Positions 43,850 to 52,132 of a DNA stretch of 64,000 bases are shown piece after piece (within the stretch, counting starts at the first letter, position 1; each line of letters starts with the position of its first letter). The notes under the pieces were generated by a model that saw only the letters and a list, made by a program, of their open reading frames with translations, searched no databases and was not told the origin of the DNA. The DNA comes from Anderseniella sp963700735 (GTDB lineage: Bacteria > Pseudomonadota > Alphaproteobacteria > Rhizobiales > Aestuariivirgaceae). The DNA is taken from assembly GCA_963700735.1 (NCBI GenBank), contig CAVOYR010000008.1:200949-264948 (forward strand), given 5' to 3'. The translations under genes and the position numbers were made by a program.

Positions 43850-44758
43850 TCAAGCGTTTGCGTGGCTCGTGACAAATTCGTCGCGGGCCACGTTTTGCAA
43901 GTAGAGCAGGCCGGCCAGGTTGGCGTGGTTGAGCTGCACCGGAACCTGTTCACGCACGGCGGGCTTTGCATGCAACGCCACGCCCAGTCCGGCTGCCTTC
44001 AGCATGGGCACATCGTTGGCACCGTCGCCGACGGTAATTGCATCCCCCAAGGTGAGCCCGCGCGCTGAACTGATGCGCTGCAGGGCCGCGACTTTTGCAT
44101 CGCGTCCGAGAATTGGCTCGGCCACCTTGCCGGTCAGCCTGCCGTCTGCATGCTGCAACTCGTTGGCATGGTGTTCGTGAAAACCCAATGCGCCTGCAAC
44201 ATGGCCGGTAAAGTGTGTGAAGCCGCCGGACACCAGCGCGCACCACGCCCCATTGGCGCGCATTGTGGCGATCAGTTCGCGCCCGCCCGGCATGAATGTG
44301 ATGCGGTTCGCAATGACCTGGCCGATCACCTCAACGGGTTGGCCGGACAGCGTGGCAACGCGTTCACGCAAGGCATCCTCGAATTCCAGTTCGCCGTTCA
44401 TGGCGCGGGCGGTGATGGCGCGCACCTTGTCGCCGGCACCAGCCACGTCGGCCAGTTCATCGATGCACTCCTGCTCGATCATGGTGGAGTCCATGTCGGC
44501 CAGCAGCAGCGGGCGGATGCCGGTGTCGGCCACCAGGTTCACATCGACCGGGTGACCGGCAAGCCGCAGCCGCAGCGCGCCAACCAGCCCGGCACCCAGC
44601 CCCTCCGCGCTGCATGACCATGCCTCGCCGGCACTGAGCCAGCGGCCTTCATCAAGGCTGGCGCCAAGCGACATGGCGGCAGCGCGCGCAATGTTCACGG
44701 CGTCGACTGTCAGAGGGGCCTTTTGCGGATTGGCGATCAGCGATAGGAGTTGGGCCAT
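43850..44758 (-). CDS. serB: Phosphoserine phosphatase
   Basis: A 302-residue HAD-superfamily enzyme making serine from phosphoserine. It has an N-terminal ACT-like region, HAD motif I DMDSTMIEQECIDELAD (about residues 89-105), motif II LVSGGFTHFTGHVA, and motif III GDGANDVPMLKAAGLGVALHAKP. The start codon at 44758 overlaps the divergent miaA start within CCATGG, leaving no intergenic DNA. It converges with degP (15-nt gap). Confidence 0.95.
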   Translation of the reverse strand: MAQLLSLIANPQKAPLTVDAVNIARAAAMSLGASLDEGRWLSAGEAWSCSAEGLGAGLVGALRLRLAGHPVDVNLVADTGIRPLLLADMDSTMIEQECIDELADVAGAGDKVRAITARAMNGELEFEDALRERVATLSGQPVEVIGQVIANRITFMPGGRELIATMRANGAWCALVSGGFTHFTGHVAGALGFHEHHANELQHADGRLTGKVAEPILGRDAKVAALQRISSARGLTLGDAITVGDGANDVPMLKAAGLGVALHAKPAVREQVPVQLNHANLAGLLYLQNVARDEFVTSHANA

Positions 44759-45680
44759 GGATGGGTCTTTCAACAGAATCGCGGTGCTTATTGCAGGCCC
44801 GACGGCCAGCGGCAAGTCAGCCGTGGCGATGCGCGTTGCAGAACAGGTGAACGGCGTGATCATCAACGCCGATGCAATGCAATTGTACAGTGAGTTGGAG
44901 ATACTGACCTCGCGCCCGTCCGCCGCAGATGAACGGCGCGTGCCACACCGGCTGTATGGTTGTGTGCCCGGCGCCGAGGCCTGGTCGGCAGGGCGCTGGC
45001 TGGCGGCGGCGCGCGACGAAATCGAAGCTGCTTGGGCCAGCAACCAGGTGCCCGTCGTTACCGGCGGAACCGGGCTCTACTTCAAGGTGCTGGAGGAGGG
45101 GTTGTCGCCCGTGCCGGCCATCCCTGCCGAGATTCGCCAGCGCTGGCGCGAGCGGATGCAGGCTGAAGGTCCGGCAGCGCTGCACGCAGAGCTTGGGCGG
45201 CGCGCGCCGGATGATGCAGCGCGCATCGACCGGCAGGACAGCCAGCGTATCGTGCGGGCGCTTGAAGTGGTGGATGCCACCGGCGAACCGTTGTCCGCCC
45301 ACTTCGCAGCGGCGAGGGAAGCCTCAATCCTGACCGGCGTCGACGTGCGACGGGCGGTGTTGATGCCGCCACGCGCCGAGATTTATGCCGCCTGCGATGC
45401 GCGGTTCGAGGCGATGCTGGCGCGCGGGGCAATTGACGAGGTGCGCGGTCTCCTGCAGGCCGGGCTGGCGGCAGACCTGCCGGTGATGAAGGCGATCGGC
45501 GTGAAGCCACTGGCGGCGTTGCTGTCCGGAGAGATGACGGAAGAAGACGCGACCGCCCTGGCGCAGCGGCAGACCCGCAACTATGCCAAGCGGCAGATGA
45601 CCTGGATCCGCAACCAGATGGGGCCGTGGCCGGTGTTCGCCTCCGGCGATGATGCAATCGGGGCGCTGCTCAATGATTGA
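44757..45680 (+). CDS. miaA: tRNA dimethylallyltransferase
   Basis: A 307-residue enzyme that isopentenylates A37 of tRNAs. P-loop AVLIAGPTASGKSAVAMRVAEQ, IINADAMQLYSELEILTSRPSA, RLYGCVPGAEAWSAGRW, the GGTGLYFKVLEEGLS motif and the RQTRNYAKRQMTWIRNQM C-terminus are all canonical. AGGAG lies 8 nt upstream, inside serB. It overlaps the next GNAT gene by 8 nt. Confidence 0.95.
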   Translation: MDGSFNRIAVLIAGPTASGKSAVAMRVAEQVNGVIINADAMQLYSELEILTSRPSAADERRVPHRLYGCVPGAEAWSAGRWLAAARDEIEAAWASNQVPVVTGGTGLYFKVLEEGLSPVPAIPAEIRQRWRERMQAEGPAALHAELGRRAPDDAARIDRQDSQRIVRALEVVDATGEPLSAHFAAAREASILTGVDVRRAVLMPPRAEIYAACDARFEAMLARGAIDEVRGLLQAGLAADLPVMKAIGVKPLAALLSGEMTEEDATALAQRQTRNYAKRQMTWIRNQMGPWPVFASGDDAIGALLND

Positions 45681-46206
45681 CATCGTGAATGCACAGCTTT
45701 CGGATGCTCCCATTGTTGGCAAGCTTCATGCAACCAGCTGGCGTGCCACCTACCGCGGTATCCTGCCGGACAGTTATCTCGACACCGAGGTCGATGCCGA
45801 TCGGCTGACCTACTGGAACAATGCACTTGCGCAAGGCTCCTATGCCATCGTGCGGGTGTTGCGTGAGGGCGGTGCGCCCGCGGGGTTCACTGGCCTCAGG
45901 AAAGGTGTGGACGCCGGGTATGACTTCACGCTGGAGCACATTCACGTGGCCAGCGGGCGGCGGGGCTCCGGGTTCGGGCGGCGGCTGATGGCCGATGCGG
46001 CGCGGCAGGTGCAGGCGGCAGGGGGTGACAGCCTGTGCCTGTGGGTGTTCGATGCGAATGCAGCAGCGATAAGCTTCTACCGCGCGCTTGGCGGTGTTGT
46101 GGACGGCCATGGCGTTGACAAGTTTGCCGGGGGCAACGCGCCCGATACACGGTTCGGCTGGCGCGACCTCGACCGGCTGGTCTCTGCATGCGAAAGGCGG
46201 ACATGA
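45673..46206 (+). CDS. GNAT family N-acetyltransferase
   Basis: A 177-residue acetyltransferase: HATSWRATYRGILPDSYLDT at the N-terminus and the acetyl-CoA loop HIHVASGRRGSGFGRRLMADAARQ. WVFDANAAAISFYRALGGVV completes the fold. The substrate is unknown. It overlaps miaA by 8 nt and the M81 peptidase gene by 4 nt (ATGA), indicating one transcript. Confidence 0.87.
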   Translation: MIDIVNAQLSDAPIVGKLHATSWRATYRGILPDSYLDTEVDADRLTYWNNALAQGSYAIVRVLREGGAPAGFTGLRKGVDAGYDFTLEHIHVASGRRGSGFGRRLMADAARQVQAAGGDSLCLWVFDANAAAISFYRALGGVVDGHGVDKFAGGNAPDTRFGWRDLDRLVSACERRT

Positions 46207-47684
46207 TGCGCAAGGTGTTGCTGGCCGAGTTGATGCACGAGACCAACACGTTCAACTCCATCGCCACGGTGCGAGCGCACTTCGAGAACCGCTACTGGCT
46301 GAAAGGGTTGCCGGCGGCCCAGTCGCTGCGTGGTACCAATACCGAGATTGCCGGTTTCCTTGAGGCTGCCGGGCAGTACGGCTGGAGCCTGACCATACCG
46401 CTTGCCGCCTCTGCCAGCCCGTCCGGCCCGATGGCCGCCGATGACTGGGAGATGGCCAAGGCCATGATCACCGCCCCGTTGCGCGAGGGGCAGCGGTTCG
46501 ATGCCGTGGTGCTGGTGTTGCATGGCTCAATGGTAACGCAGACGAGCCTTGATGCCGAAGGTGAGTTGCTTGCCGCGGTGCGGGCGCTGGCTGGGCCGGA
46601 CACGCTGGTCGCTGCAACGCTGGACATGCATGCCAACGTGTCGCCGCAGATGGTGGCGGCCGCCGACATGATGATGTGTTACCGCACCTATCCACACATC
46701 GACCAGCGCGAACGCGCACTGCACATGGCGCGGCTGATGCAGGACGTGTTCAACGGCGCGCCGAGGCCCCGGCTGTATCACGCCCGCATCCCGATGATGG
46801 ATGCGGCCAACCATGGCCAGACGGCACCGGGCCAGCCGATGCTGCCGCTACTGGCCATGGCAGACGGGATCGAGCAGCGCGAGGGCATCGTGTGCGCCTC
46901 GTTGCAGATCGGGTTTCCATGGTCTGATGTGGCCGATATCGGGCCAAACGTGGTGGTGACGGCAACCGATGCGCAGGCGGGGCAGGGCGCAGCGGACGAG
47001 CTTATGCAGGCATTGTGGGAGAGCCGGCACGCCACGCAGCTCGACTTTGCCTCACCGGACGAGGCGATGGCACTGGCACGGCAGGGCAAGGCTGGGGACA
47101 AGCCGCTTATCCTGGCCGACTTTGCCGACAATCCGGCCGGCGGGTCTTACGGCGACAGCCCCAACCTGCTCCGGGCGATGCTGGACGCCGGTTTGCAGAA
47201 CGCGGCCTTTGCCACCATCGCGGACCCTGCGTCGGTGGAGCGGTGCCGGCAGGCGGGCGCAGGCCGCAATGTGGTGCTGGCGCTTGGCGGCCTCGGCGCG
47301 CCGGGCCTTACGCCGCCGCTTCATTTGGAGGCAGAGGTGGTGCGGCTGGGCGATGGCGAGTTCATCTGTGCCGGACCGATGTGGGAGGGCGTCAGGTTTT
47401 CGATGGGGCCGAGCGCCGTTGTCCGGGCAGGCGGGGTGGACGTCATTATCTCGTCGGCGCCGACGGCGGTGATGGATCTCAACGTGTTCCGCTCGATGGG
47501 GATCGATCCGGCCGAGAGGACGACCATCGGGCTGAAGAGCCGCAACCATTTCAAGGCTGCCTATGGTCCGATTGCGCGAGAGACAATGCTGGTCGATGCC
47601 GGTGGCATCGCCTCGATGCGGCTGGACACGCTGACCTACACTCGGATTCCGCGACCCATATGGCCGCTTGACCATCGCGATTGA
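46203..47684 (+). CDS. M81-family metallopeptidase (MlrC-like)
   Basis: A 493-residue protein of the MlrC/microcystinase C family. N-terminus RKVLLAELMHETNTFNSIATV, metal-site region VLHGSMVTQ, ATLDMHANVSPQMV and CYRTYPHIDQRERA, then ADFADNPAGGSYGDSPNLLRAML and the C-terminal SRNHFKAAYGPIARETMLVD, all typical. Named for microcystin degradation, most members act on unknown amides or peptides. It ends an overlapping miaA-GNAT-M81 operon. Confidence 0.88.
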   Translation: MMRKVLLAELMHETNTFNSIATVRAHFENRYWLKGLPAAQSLRGTNTEIAGFLEAAGQYGWSLTIPLAASASPSGPMAADDWEMAKAMITAPLREGQRFDAVVLVLHGSMVTQTSLDAEGELLAAVRALAGPDTLVAATLDMHANVSPQMVAAADMMMCYRTYPHIDQRERALHMARLMQDVFNGAPRPRLYHARIPMMDAANHGQTAPGQPMLPLLAMADGIEQREGIVCASLQIGFPWSDVADIGPNVVVTATDAQAGQGAADELMQALWESRHATQLDFASPDEAMALARQGKAGDKPLILADFADNPAGGSYGDSPNLLRAMLDAGLQNAAFATIADPASVERCRQAGAGRNVVLALGGLGAPGLTPPLHLEAEVVRLGDGEFICAGPMWEGVRFSMGPSAVVRAGGVDVIISSAPTAVMDLNVFRSMGIDPAERTTIGLKSRNHFKAAYGPIARETMLVDAGGIASMRLDTLTYTRIPRPIWPLDHRD

Positions 47685-47690
47685 ATGATG

Positions 47691-47718
47691 CCGGCGGCTC
47701 CGGTTCAGAAGCCGCCGG
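47691..47718. terminator. Bidirectional terminator between M81 peptidase and aqpZ
   Basis: CCGGCGGCT and AGCCGCCGG form a perfect 9-bp stem with a 10-nt loop, in the 50-nt gap between two convergent genes. No long T-run is present on either side, so termination may be partial. Confidence 0.65.
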
Positions 47719-47734
47719 GGAGAAGGTTTACGGG

Positions 47735-48469
47735 TTATGCTGTGGCGGTTGCCTTGCCGCCTGCTTGCGGGGTTCCCACGTGCCTGTTGCCCAGGAGCGA
47801 CCGCCAGGCAACGGCACCGACGATGGCACCAGCAATCGGTGCGACCCAGAACAGCCAGAGCTGTTGCAGTGCCCAACCGTCAGCAAACAATGCCACGCCA
47901 AGCGACCGGGCCGGGTTGACCGAGGTGTTGGTCACCGGGATCGACACCAGATGGATCAGCGTCAGGCCAAGGCCGATGGCGATCGGTGCAAAGCCGGCAG
48001 GTGCCGATGGGCTGGTGGCGCCCAGGATGATGATCAGGAAGAACGCCGTCATGACCACTTCCATGATCAATGCGGACGTCAGCGAAAAGCCGCCCGGTGA
48101 GTGTTCGCCATACCCGTTCGAGGCGAAGCCGCCGGTGGTGGTGAAGTCGGATTTGCCTGTCACGATGAGATAGAGCACCAGGCCGGCAAGAATGGCGCCG
48201 ATGCACTGGGCCACGATGTAACGAGGTACGTCGCCCCACGAGAACTTGCCGGCGGTGGCAAGACCGATGGAGACGGCCGGGTTGAAGTGACCGCCCGATA
48301 TGCCGCCCACGGCATAGGCCATGGTGAGGACAGTCAGGCCGAAGGCGAACGAGACGCCGAGCAGGCCGATACCTACTTCAGGAAAGGCCGCTGCCAGCAC
48401 GGCGCTACCGCAGCCGCCCAGCACCAGCCAGAAAGTTCCAAACAGCTCTGCTGCTAGTTTGTTTGTCAT
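47735..48469 (-). CDS. aqpZ: Aquaporin Z
   Basis: A 244-residue water channel with six membrane helices and both NPA motifs: SGGHFNPAVSIGLA and TNTSVNPARSLGVALF. ELFGTFWLVLGGCGSAVLAAAFPE at the N-terminus is characteristic of the AqpZ subgroup. It is a single gene with its own upstream region. Confidence 0.95.
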   Translation of the reverse strand: MTNKLAAELFGTFWLVLGGCGSAVLAAAFPEVGIGLLGVSFAFGLTVLTMAYAVGGISGGHFNPAVSIGLATAGKFSWGDVPRYIVAQCIGAILAGLVLYLIVTGKSDFTTTGGFASNGYGEHSPGGFSLTSALIMEVVMTAFFLIIILGATSPSAPAGFAPIAIGLGLTLIHLVSIPVTNTSVNPARSLGVALFADGWALQQLWLFWVAPIAGAIVGAVAWRSLLGNRHVGTPQAGGKATATA

Positions 48470-48592
48470 GTCGTTTCCCCCGTAATGACAAAGAAAGACA
48501 GTGATTCTGTCCGGCTCCGACTGTCTGACAGTTTGCGGGGGAAGTGAACATGTTTTCGTTACGTGTACGGCAGATCTTACTGGACCACGAAA

Positions 48593-48621
48593 ACCGGCGG
48601 CTCCGATGAGGAGCCGCCGGT
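48593..48621 (-). terminator. Intrinsic terminator of PRC-barrel gene
   Basis: A perfect 12-bp stem ACCGGCGGCTCC/GGAGCCGCCGGT with a 5-nt loop, followed on the minus strand by TTTTCGT. It lies 25 nt after the stop codon at 48646. Confidence 0.87.
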
Positions 48622-48645
48622 GGTCAGATTGCTACAGCAAGGCTG

Positions 48646-49269
48646 TTAGCTGGCTGGCTTGTAGCTGGGGGCGGATTCAAGCGCGGTCTTGCTTGAATTC
48701 ACGACCAGGAACCAGTCGTTGCTGTCGTTGGTTTCGCGCACGCGGCGCAGGCTGGACATGTCAATGGCGACATCCTTTTCGCCAAGGCCGAGGAAACCAC
48801 CAACGCCGAGGATCACGCCACGGACGTTGCCATCCCAGCTGACGATCACATCGTTGACTTCGCCAATGTCTTCCCAGTCCTTGCGGGCGGTGGCGTCATA
48901 GTTCGATGCCGGGTCCACGTCCTGCTCGACCGCATACACGCGCATGCCGATCAGGTTCGATGCGCGCAAGGCGCCGCGGCCTTCTGCATCGTCATAAGCC
49001 AGGAAGCTGGCAGGGCCGGACCGCATGCCGGTCTCGGAATCACCGGTCGCGGTGGTTGCCGGGGTCTGGGTGGCCGTGGTGTTGCCTTCCGTTGCCGGCT
49101 GCATTGCATCGGTCTGGGACTGCATATTGGTTCCACCCGTTGCCGGCTGCGTTGCATCGGTCTGGGTCTGGGTGTTGGTATCCGTGCCGGTCGTCGTGCT
49201 CTGGGCATATGCGACACCAGGAACGGTCAGCAACAGTGCAATTGCGGTGGTCTGCAGAAGCTTGTTCAT
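48646..49269 (-). CDS. Exported PRC-barrel domain protein
   Basis: A 207-residue protein with a signal peptide (ending VAYAQ), a Thr/Gln-rich low-complexity region (residues about 25-75) made partly of a 16-residue repeat (QTDATQPATGG), and a C-terminal PRC-barrel (LIGMRVYAVEQDVDPASNYDATARKDWEDIGEVNDVIVSWDGNVRGVILGVGG). PRC-barrel proteins of this type are envelope or stress-linked in alphaproteobacteria. A candidate EcfG-type promoter lies 84 nt upstream of the start codon, suggesting general-stress control. The function is unknown. Confidence 0.83.
   Translation of the reverse strand: MNKLLQTTAIALLLTVPGVAYAQSTTTGTDTNTQTQTDATQPATGGTNMQSQTDAMQPATEGNTTATQTPATTATGDSETGMRSGPASFLAYDDAEGRGALRASNLIGMRVYAVEQDVDPASNYDATARKDWEDIGEVNDVIVSWDGNVRGVILGVGGFLGLGEKDVAIDMSSLRRVRETNDSNDWFLVVNSSKTALESAPSYKPAS
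49091..49166 (-). repeat. Tandem 48-nt coding repeat in PRC-barrel gene
   Basis: Two copies of a 28-nt core (49091-49118 and 49139-49166, one mismatch) with a 48-nt period inside the Thr/Gln-rich linker region. The period keeps the frame, so copy number could vary by slippage and change the linker length. Confidence 0.7.
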
Positions 49270-49352
49270 CTGAATAGTCCTCCATTCGTGTTGACCCGGA
49301 AGACCTCAGCCTTATTGCTGTCGGTGTTCGCCCCGGGCATTGATGGAGTGTT

Positions 49353-49377
49353 AACGTGTGGTCCGGTTCCGGGTTCC
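49353..49377 (-). promoter_or_regulatory. Candidate EcfG (general stress) promoter
   Basis: On the minus strand GGAAC (49373-49377) is followed after exactly 16 nt by CGTT (49353-49356), matching the alphaproteobacterial EcfG consensus GGAAC-N16/17-CGTT. It lies 84 nt upstream of the PRC-barrel start codon and points toward it. A second GGAAC seven bases downstream has poorer spacing. Confidence 0.62.
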
Positions 49378-49557
49378 GGCAGCGCTGAAATAAAGTTCCC
49401 GGGAATTGGCCGAAAGATGCTGACGTATGCGTCAATCTTGGCCTTTCCGCAAGGTGAACGTTAAGAATTCGGTAAAGATTTGCTCACAATTAAGCCACAG
49501 GCGCTACCTATAAGCTTCAGCATGCGATTGGGGACTTTCATCAAAGAGGTGGGCATC

Positions 49558-50064
49558 ATGTATTCGACAGTTTGCAAGCTGGTGGCCAGTGCCGTACTGG
49601 CCACCACGATCATTGCTGGCGGGGTTCAATCAGCGGCAGCGCAGGAACATCGCTGTGACCGCGAGGCAAAGCGCTATGCGGACAGCCGCATGAACCGGGG
49701 CGAGGCAGCACTGGGTTCCGGCCTTGGCGGTGCTGCGGTCGGCGCAGTGCTGGGCGGCATCATCGGTGGCGGCAAGGGTGCCGGCCGTGGCGCCATCATC
49801 GGCGGCTCGACCGGTGCGGTCGGCGGCGCGCTGGGGTCTGGCCCCAAATGGCAGCGGCTTTATGACGACGCGTATGACGATTGCATGGAACGTTACCGGC
49901 CTGTGCGTGCGCGTGCACCTGAACCAGTTTACCGTGGCGGGCTGATGGAGCCATGGACGGATGAATGGTTCGAGTGGTGCTCGGCGAACTATCGCTCGTT
50001 CAATCCGCGGACCGGCACTTATGTCGGATATGATGGCGTCAGGGCCTTCTGCCAGCCTGAATGA
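49558..50064 (+). CDS. BA14K-family secreted protein with glycine zipper
   Basis: A 168-residue protein: signal peptide (ending SAAAQ), a glycine-zipper segment (GSGLGGAAVGAVLGGIIGGGKGAGRGAIIGG, about residues 57-90) that should insert in or cross a membrane, and a C-terminal BA14K domain (EWCSANYRSFNPRTGTYVGYDGVRAFCQPE). BA14K proteins are envelope proteins first known as immunoreactive antigens in rhizobia; their role is unclear. AGAGGTGGG precedes the start at 49558. Confidence 0.87.
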   Translation: MYSTVCKLVASAVLATTIIAGGVQSAAAQEHRCDREAKRYADSRMNRGEAALGSGLGGAAVGAVLGGIIGGGKGAGRGAIIGGSTGAVGGALGSGPKWQRLYDDAYDDCMERYRPVRARAPEPVYRGGLMEPWTDEWFEWCSANYRSFNPRTGTYVGYDGVRAFCQPE

Positions 50065-50081
50065 CAATGCCTTCTTGCCCC

Positions 50082-50129
50082 GTCAATTCGTAAAACGTGT
50101 TGACAGGTCAATTCGTGAAACGTGTTGAC
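50082..50129. promoter_or_regulatory. Tandem dyad operator upstream of ilvB leader
   Basis: Two 23-bp near-identical elements (50082-50104 and 50107-50129, one base different) with a 2-bp gap, so each begins 25 bp after the last. Each has outer arms GTCAA/TTGAC and inner CGT/ACG, giving 16 of 22 symmetric positions. The second overlaps the -35 box of the candidate ilv promoter, so these look like two sites for one dimeric regulator on the ilvB promoter. Confidence 0.6.
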
Positions 50130-50154
50130 GGGGCAGCAGGCTTGCACCTATGGT
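50125..50154 (+). promoter_or_regulatory. Candidate sigma-70 promoter of ilvB operon
   Basis: TTGACG (50125-50130), an 18-nt spacer and TATGGT (50149-50154). Transcription would begin around 50161, directly before the leader-peptide ATG at 50163. The -35 box is embedded in the second dyad element. Confidence 0.5.
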
Positions 50155-50162
50155 GCGCCACC

Positions 50163-50213
50163 ATGAAAAAGATCATTCTTGTAGTACGACCGCGCACCGC
50201 CGGGCCAGCCTAA
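50163..50213 (+). CDS. ilv leader peptide
   Basis: A 16-codon frame encoding MKKIILVVRPRTAGPA, with all three branched-chain amino acids in a row (Ile-Ile-Leu-Val-Val; codons ATC ATT CTT GTA GTA). It begins within a few bases of the inferred transcription start and is followed by mutually exclusive RNA stems and a terminator ahead of ilvB. This is the standard form of a ribosome-mediated attenuator: low charged tRNA stalls the ribosome and favours read-through. The stop codon lies in the loop of the next hairpin. Confidence 0.88.
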   Translation: MKKIILVVRPRTAGPA

Positions 50214-50266
50214 GCTGGCCTGATCAAGGTGGTGCGCGAAAATGGCTCCCTCCGGGGGCCTTTTTT
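50191..50266 (+). promoter_or_regulatory. ilvB attenuator with intrinsic terminator
   Basis: Stems that can compete: CGCGCACC (50191-50198) with GGTGCGCG (50231-50238), enclosing a perfect hairpin GGCCAGC/GCTGGCC (50203-50220) that holds the leader stop codon. The terminator stem GGCTCCC/GGGGGCC (50244-50260, 3-nt loop) ends in a TTTTTT run at 50261-50266. Together with the leader peptide this makes a transcription attenuator for acetolactate synthase. Confidence 0.88.
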
Positions 50267-50301
50267 ATTGGCCAAACCCCGCTTAAAGAGAACTGCACGA
50301 G

Positions 50302-52113
50302 ATGAATATCCAAGCCGGAAGCGAGACCATGAACAGCAAAGCCCAGGAACCCGAAAAGATGACCGGTGCAGAGATTGTGCTGCGCGCGTTGAAGGATCAG
50401 GGCGTCGAGCACATTTTCGGTTATCCCGGCGGGGCGGTGCTGCCGATCTATGACGAGATCTTCCAGCAGGAAGACGTGAACCACATCCTGGTGCGCCACG
50501 AGCAGGGCGCAACGCACGCCGCCGAAGGCTATGCCCGCTCGACCGGCAAGTGCGGCGTGGTGCTGGTGACCTCCGGCCCCGGTGCGACCAATGCTGTCAC
50601 CGGGTTGACCGATGCGCTGCTGGATTCCATCCCGATGGTGTGCATCACGGGCCAGGTGCCGACCCACCTGATTGGCAATGACGCCTTCCAGGAGTGCGAC
50701 ACGGTTGGTATCACCCGGCCCTGCACCAAGCACAATTACCTGGTCAAGAACGTCAATGACCTGGCGCGCATCCTGCACGAGGCATTCTATGTCGCCACCC
50801 ATGGCCGGCCCGGTCCGGTCGTGGTCGACATCCCCAAGGACGTGCAGTTTGCGACCGGCACCTATGTCAAGCCGGACAACATCGAGCACAAGACCTACAA
50901 GCCGCGGATCGAAGGCGACGCGGCTGCCATCGAGGCAGCCATTGAGGTGATGTCGAAGGCGAAGAGGCCGATCCTCTATACCGGCGGCGGCATCATCAAC
51001 TCCGGTCCCGAGGCGTCCAACCTGCTGCGCCAGCTGGCCCGCATGACCGGTTTTCCCGTAACCTCCACACTGATGGGGCTGGGTGCCTTTCCGGCGTCCG
51101 ACAAGCAGTGGCTGGGCATGCTGGGCATGCACGGCACCTATGAAGCCAACATGGCCATGCACGATTGCGACGTGATGGTGTGCCTGGGCGCGCGCTTCGA
51201 TGACCGCATCACCGGGCGCACGGATGCGTTCTCGCCGGGTTCGATCAAGATCCACGTCGATATTGATCCCTCCTCGATCAACAAGACGATCAAGGTCAAC
51301 ATCCCCGTCATCGGTGACGTGGGCACCGTGATGGCGCAGATGATCCGCACCTGGAAGGCGCGCAACGCCAAGCCGGATGAAGCTGCGCTTAAGGCATGGT
51401 GGGCCGAGATCGCGAGCTGGCGGGCGGTTGACTGCCTGAAGTACCGCGAGAACAAGGACGTGATCATGCCGCAGTACGCGGTGCAGCGGCTGTACGAGCT
51501 GACCAAGGATCGCGACACCTACATCACCACCGAAGTGGGCCAGCACCAGATGTGGGCGGCGCAGTTCTATCATTTCGAGGAGCCGAACCGCTGGATGACG
51601 TCGGGCGGGCTGGGCACCATGGGCTATGGCCTGCCGGCTGCGGTTGGCGTGCAGGTGGCGCATCCCAAGTCGCTGGTCATCGACATTGCCGGCGATGCGT
51701 CGGTGCAGATGGTGATCCAGGAGATGTCCACGGCGCTGCAGTACAACCTGCCGATCAAGATATTCATCCTGAACAACCACTACATGGGCATGGTGCGCCA
51801 GTGGCAGCAGCTGCTGCATGGCAACCGCCTGTCGCATTCCTACACCGATGCGCTGCCTGACTTCGTCAAGCTGGCGGAAGCGTATGGCGGCACCGGCATC
51901 CGCTGTTCGAAGCCGGCGGAGCTGGACGATGCGATCATGCGGATGATCGACACGCCCGGCCCGGTCATCTTCGATTGCGAAGTGGCAGCGCTTGCCAACT
52001 GCTTCCCGATGATCCCGTCCGGCAAGGCCCACAACGAGATGATCCTGGGCGAGAACGTGACGGACGAGGAAGTCGGTTCGGCCATCGACAAGGAAGGTGC
52101 GGTGCTGGTGTGA
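50302..52113 (+). CDS. ilvB: Acetolactate synthase large subunit
   Basis: A 603-residue TPP-dependent enzyme (ilvB/ilvI type) forming acetolactate or acetohydroxybutyrate. Motifs: GAEIVLRALKDQGVEHIFGYPGGAVLPIYD, HEQGATHAAEGYARSTGKCGVV with the catalytic Glu, TSGPGATN, and the TPP-binding IDIAGDASVQMVIQEMSTALQYNLPIKIFILNNHY. The small subunit lies downstream beyond an intervening transporter gene. An internal ATG at 50329 is a possible alternative start. The gene follows an attenuator. Confidence 0.96.
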   Translation: MNIQAGSETMNSKAQEPEKMTGAEIVLRALKDQGVEHIFGYPGGAVLPIYDEIFQQEDVNHILVRHEQGATHAAEGYARSTGKCGVVLVTSGPGATNAVTGLTDALLDSIPMVCITGQVPTHLIGNDAFQECDTVGITRPCTKHNYLVKNVNDLARILHEAFYVATHGRPGPVVVDIPKDVQFATGTYVKPDNIEHKTYKPRIEGDAAAIEAAIEVMSKAKRPILYTGGGIINSGPEASNLLRQLARMTGFPVTSTLMGLGAFPASDKQWLGMLGMHGTYEANMAMHDCDVMVCLGARFDDRITGRTDAFSPGSIKIHVDIDPSSINKTIKVNIPVIGDVGTVMAQMIRTWKARNAKPDEAALKAWWAEIASWRAVDCLKYRENKDVIMPQYAVQRLYELTKDRDTYITTEVGQHQMWAAQFYHFEEPNRWMTSGGLGTMGYGLPAAVGVQVAHPKSLVIDIAGDASVQMVIQEMSTALQYNLPIKIFILNNHYMGMVRQWQQLLHGNRLSHSYTDALPDFVKLAEAYGGTGIRCSKPAELDDAIMRMIDTPGPVIFDCEVAALANCFPMIPSGKAHNEMILGENVTDEEVGSAIDKEGAVLV

Positions 52114-52132
52114 TCCGGCGCGCGCAAAGGTC

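Noticed and set aside
49400..49557. A second EcfG promoter for the BA14K gene (GGAAT...)
   Set aside because: Neither box matches the consensus well and the spacing is off.
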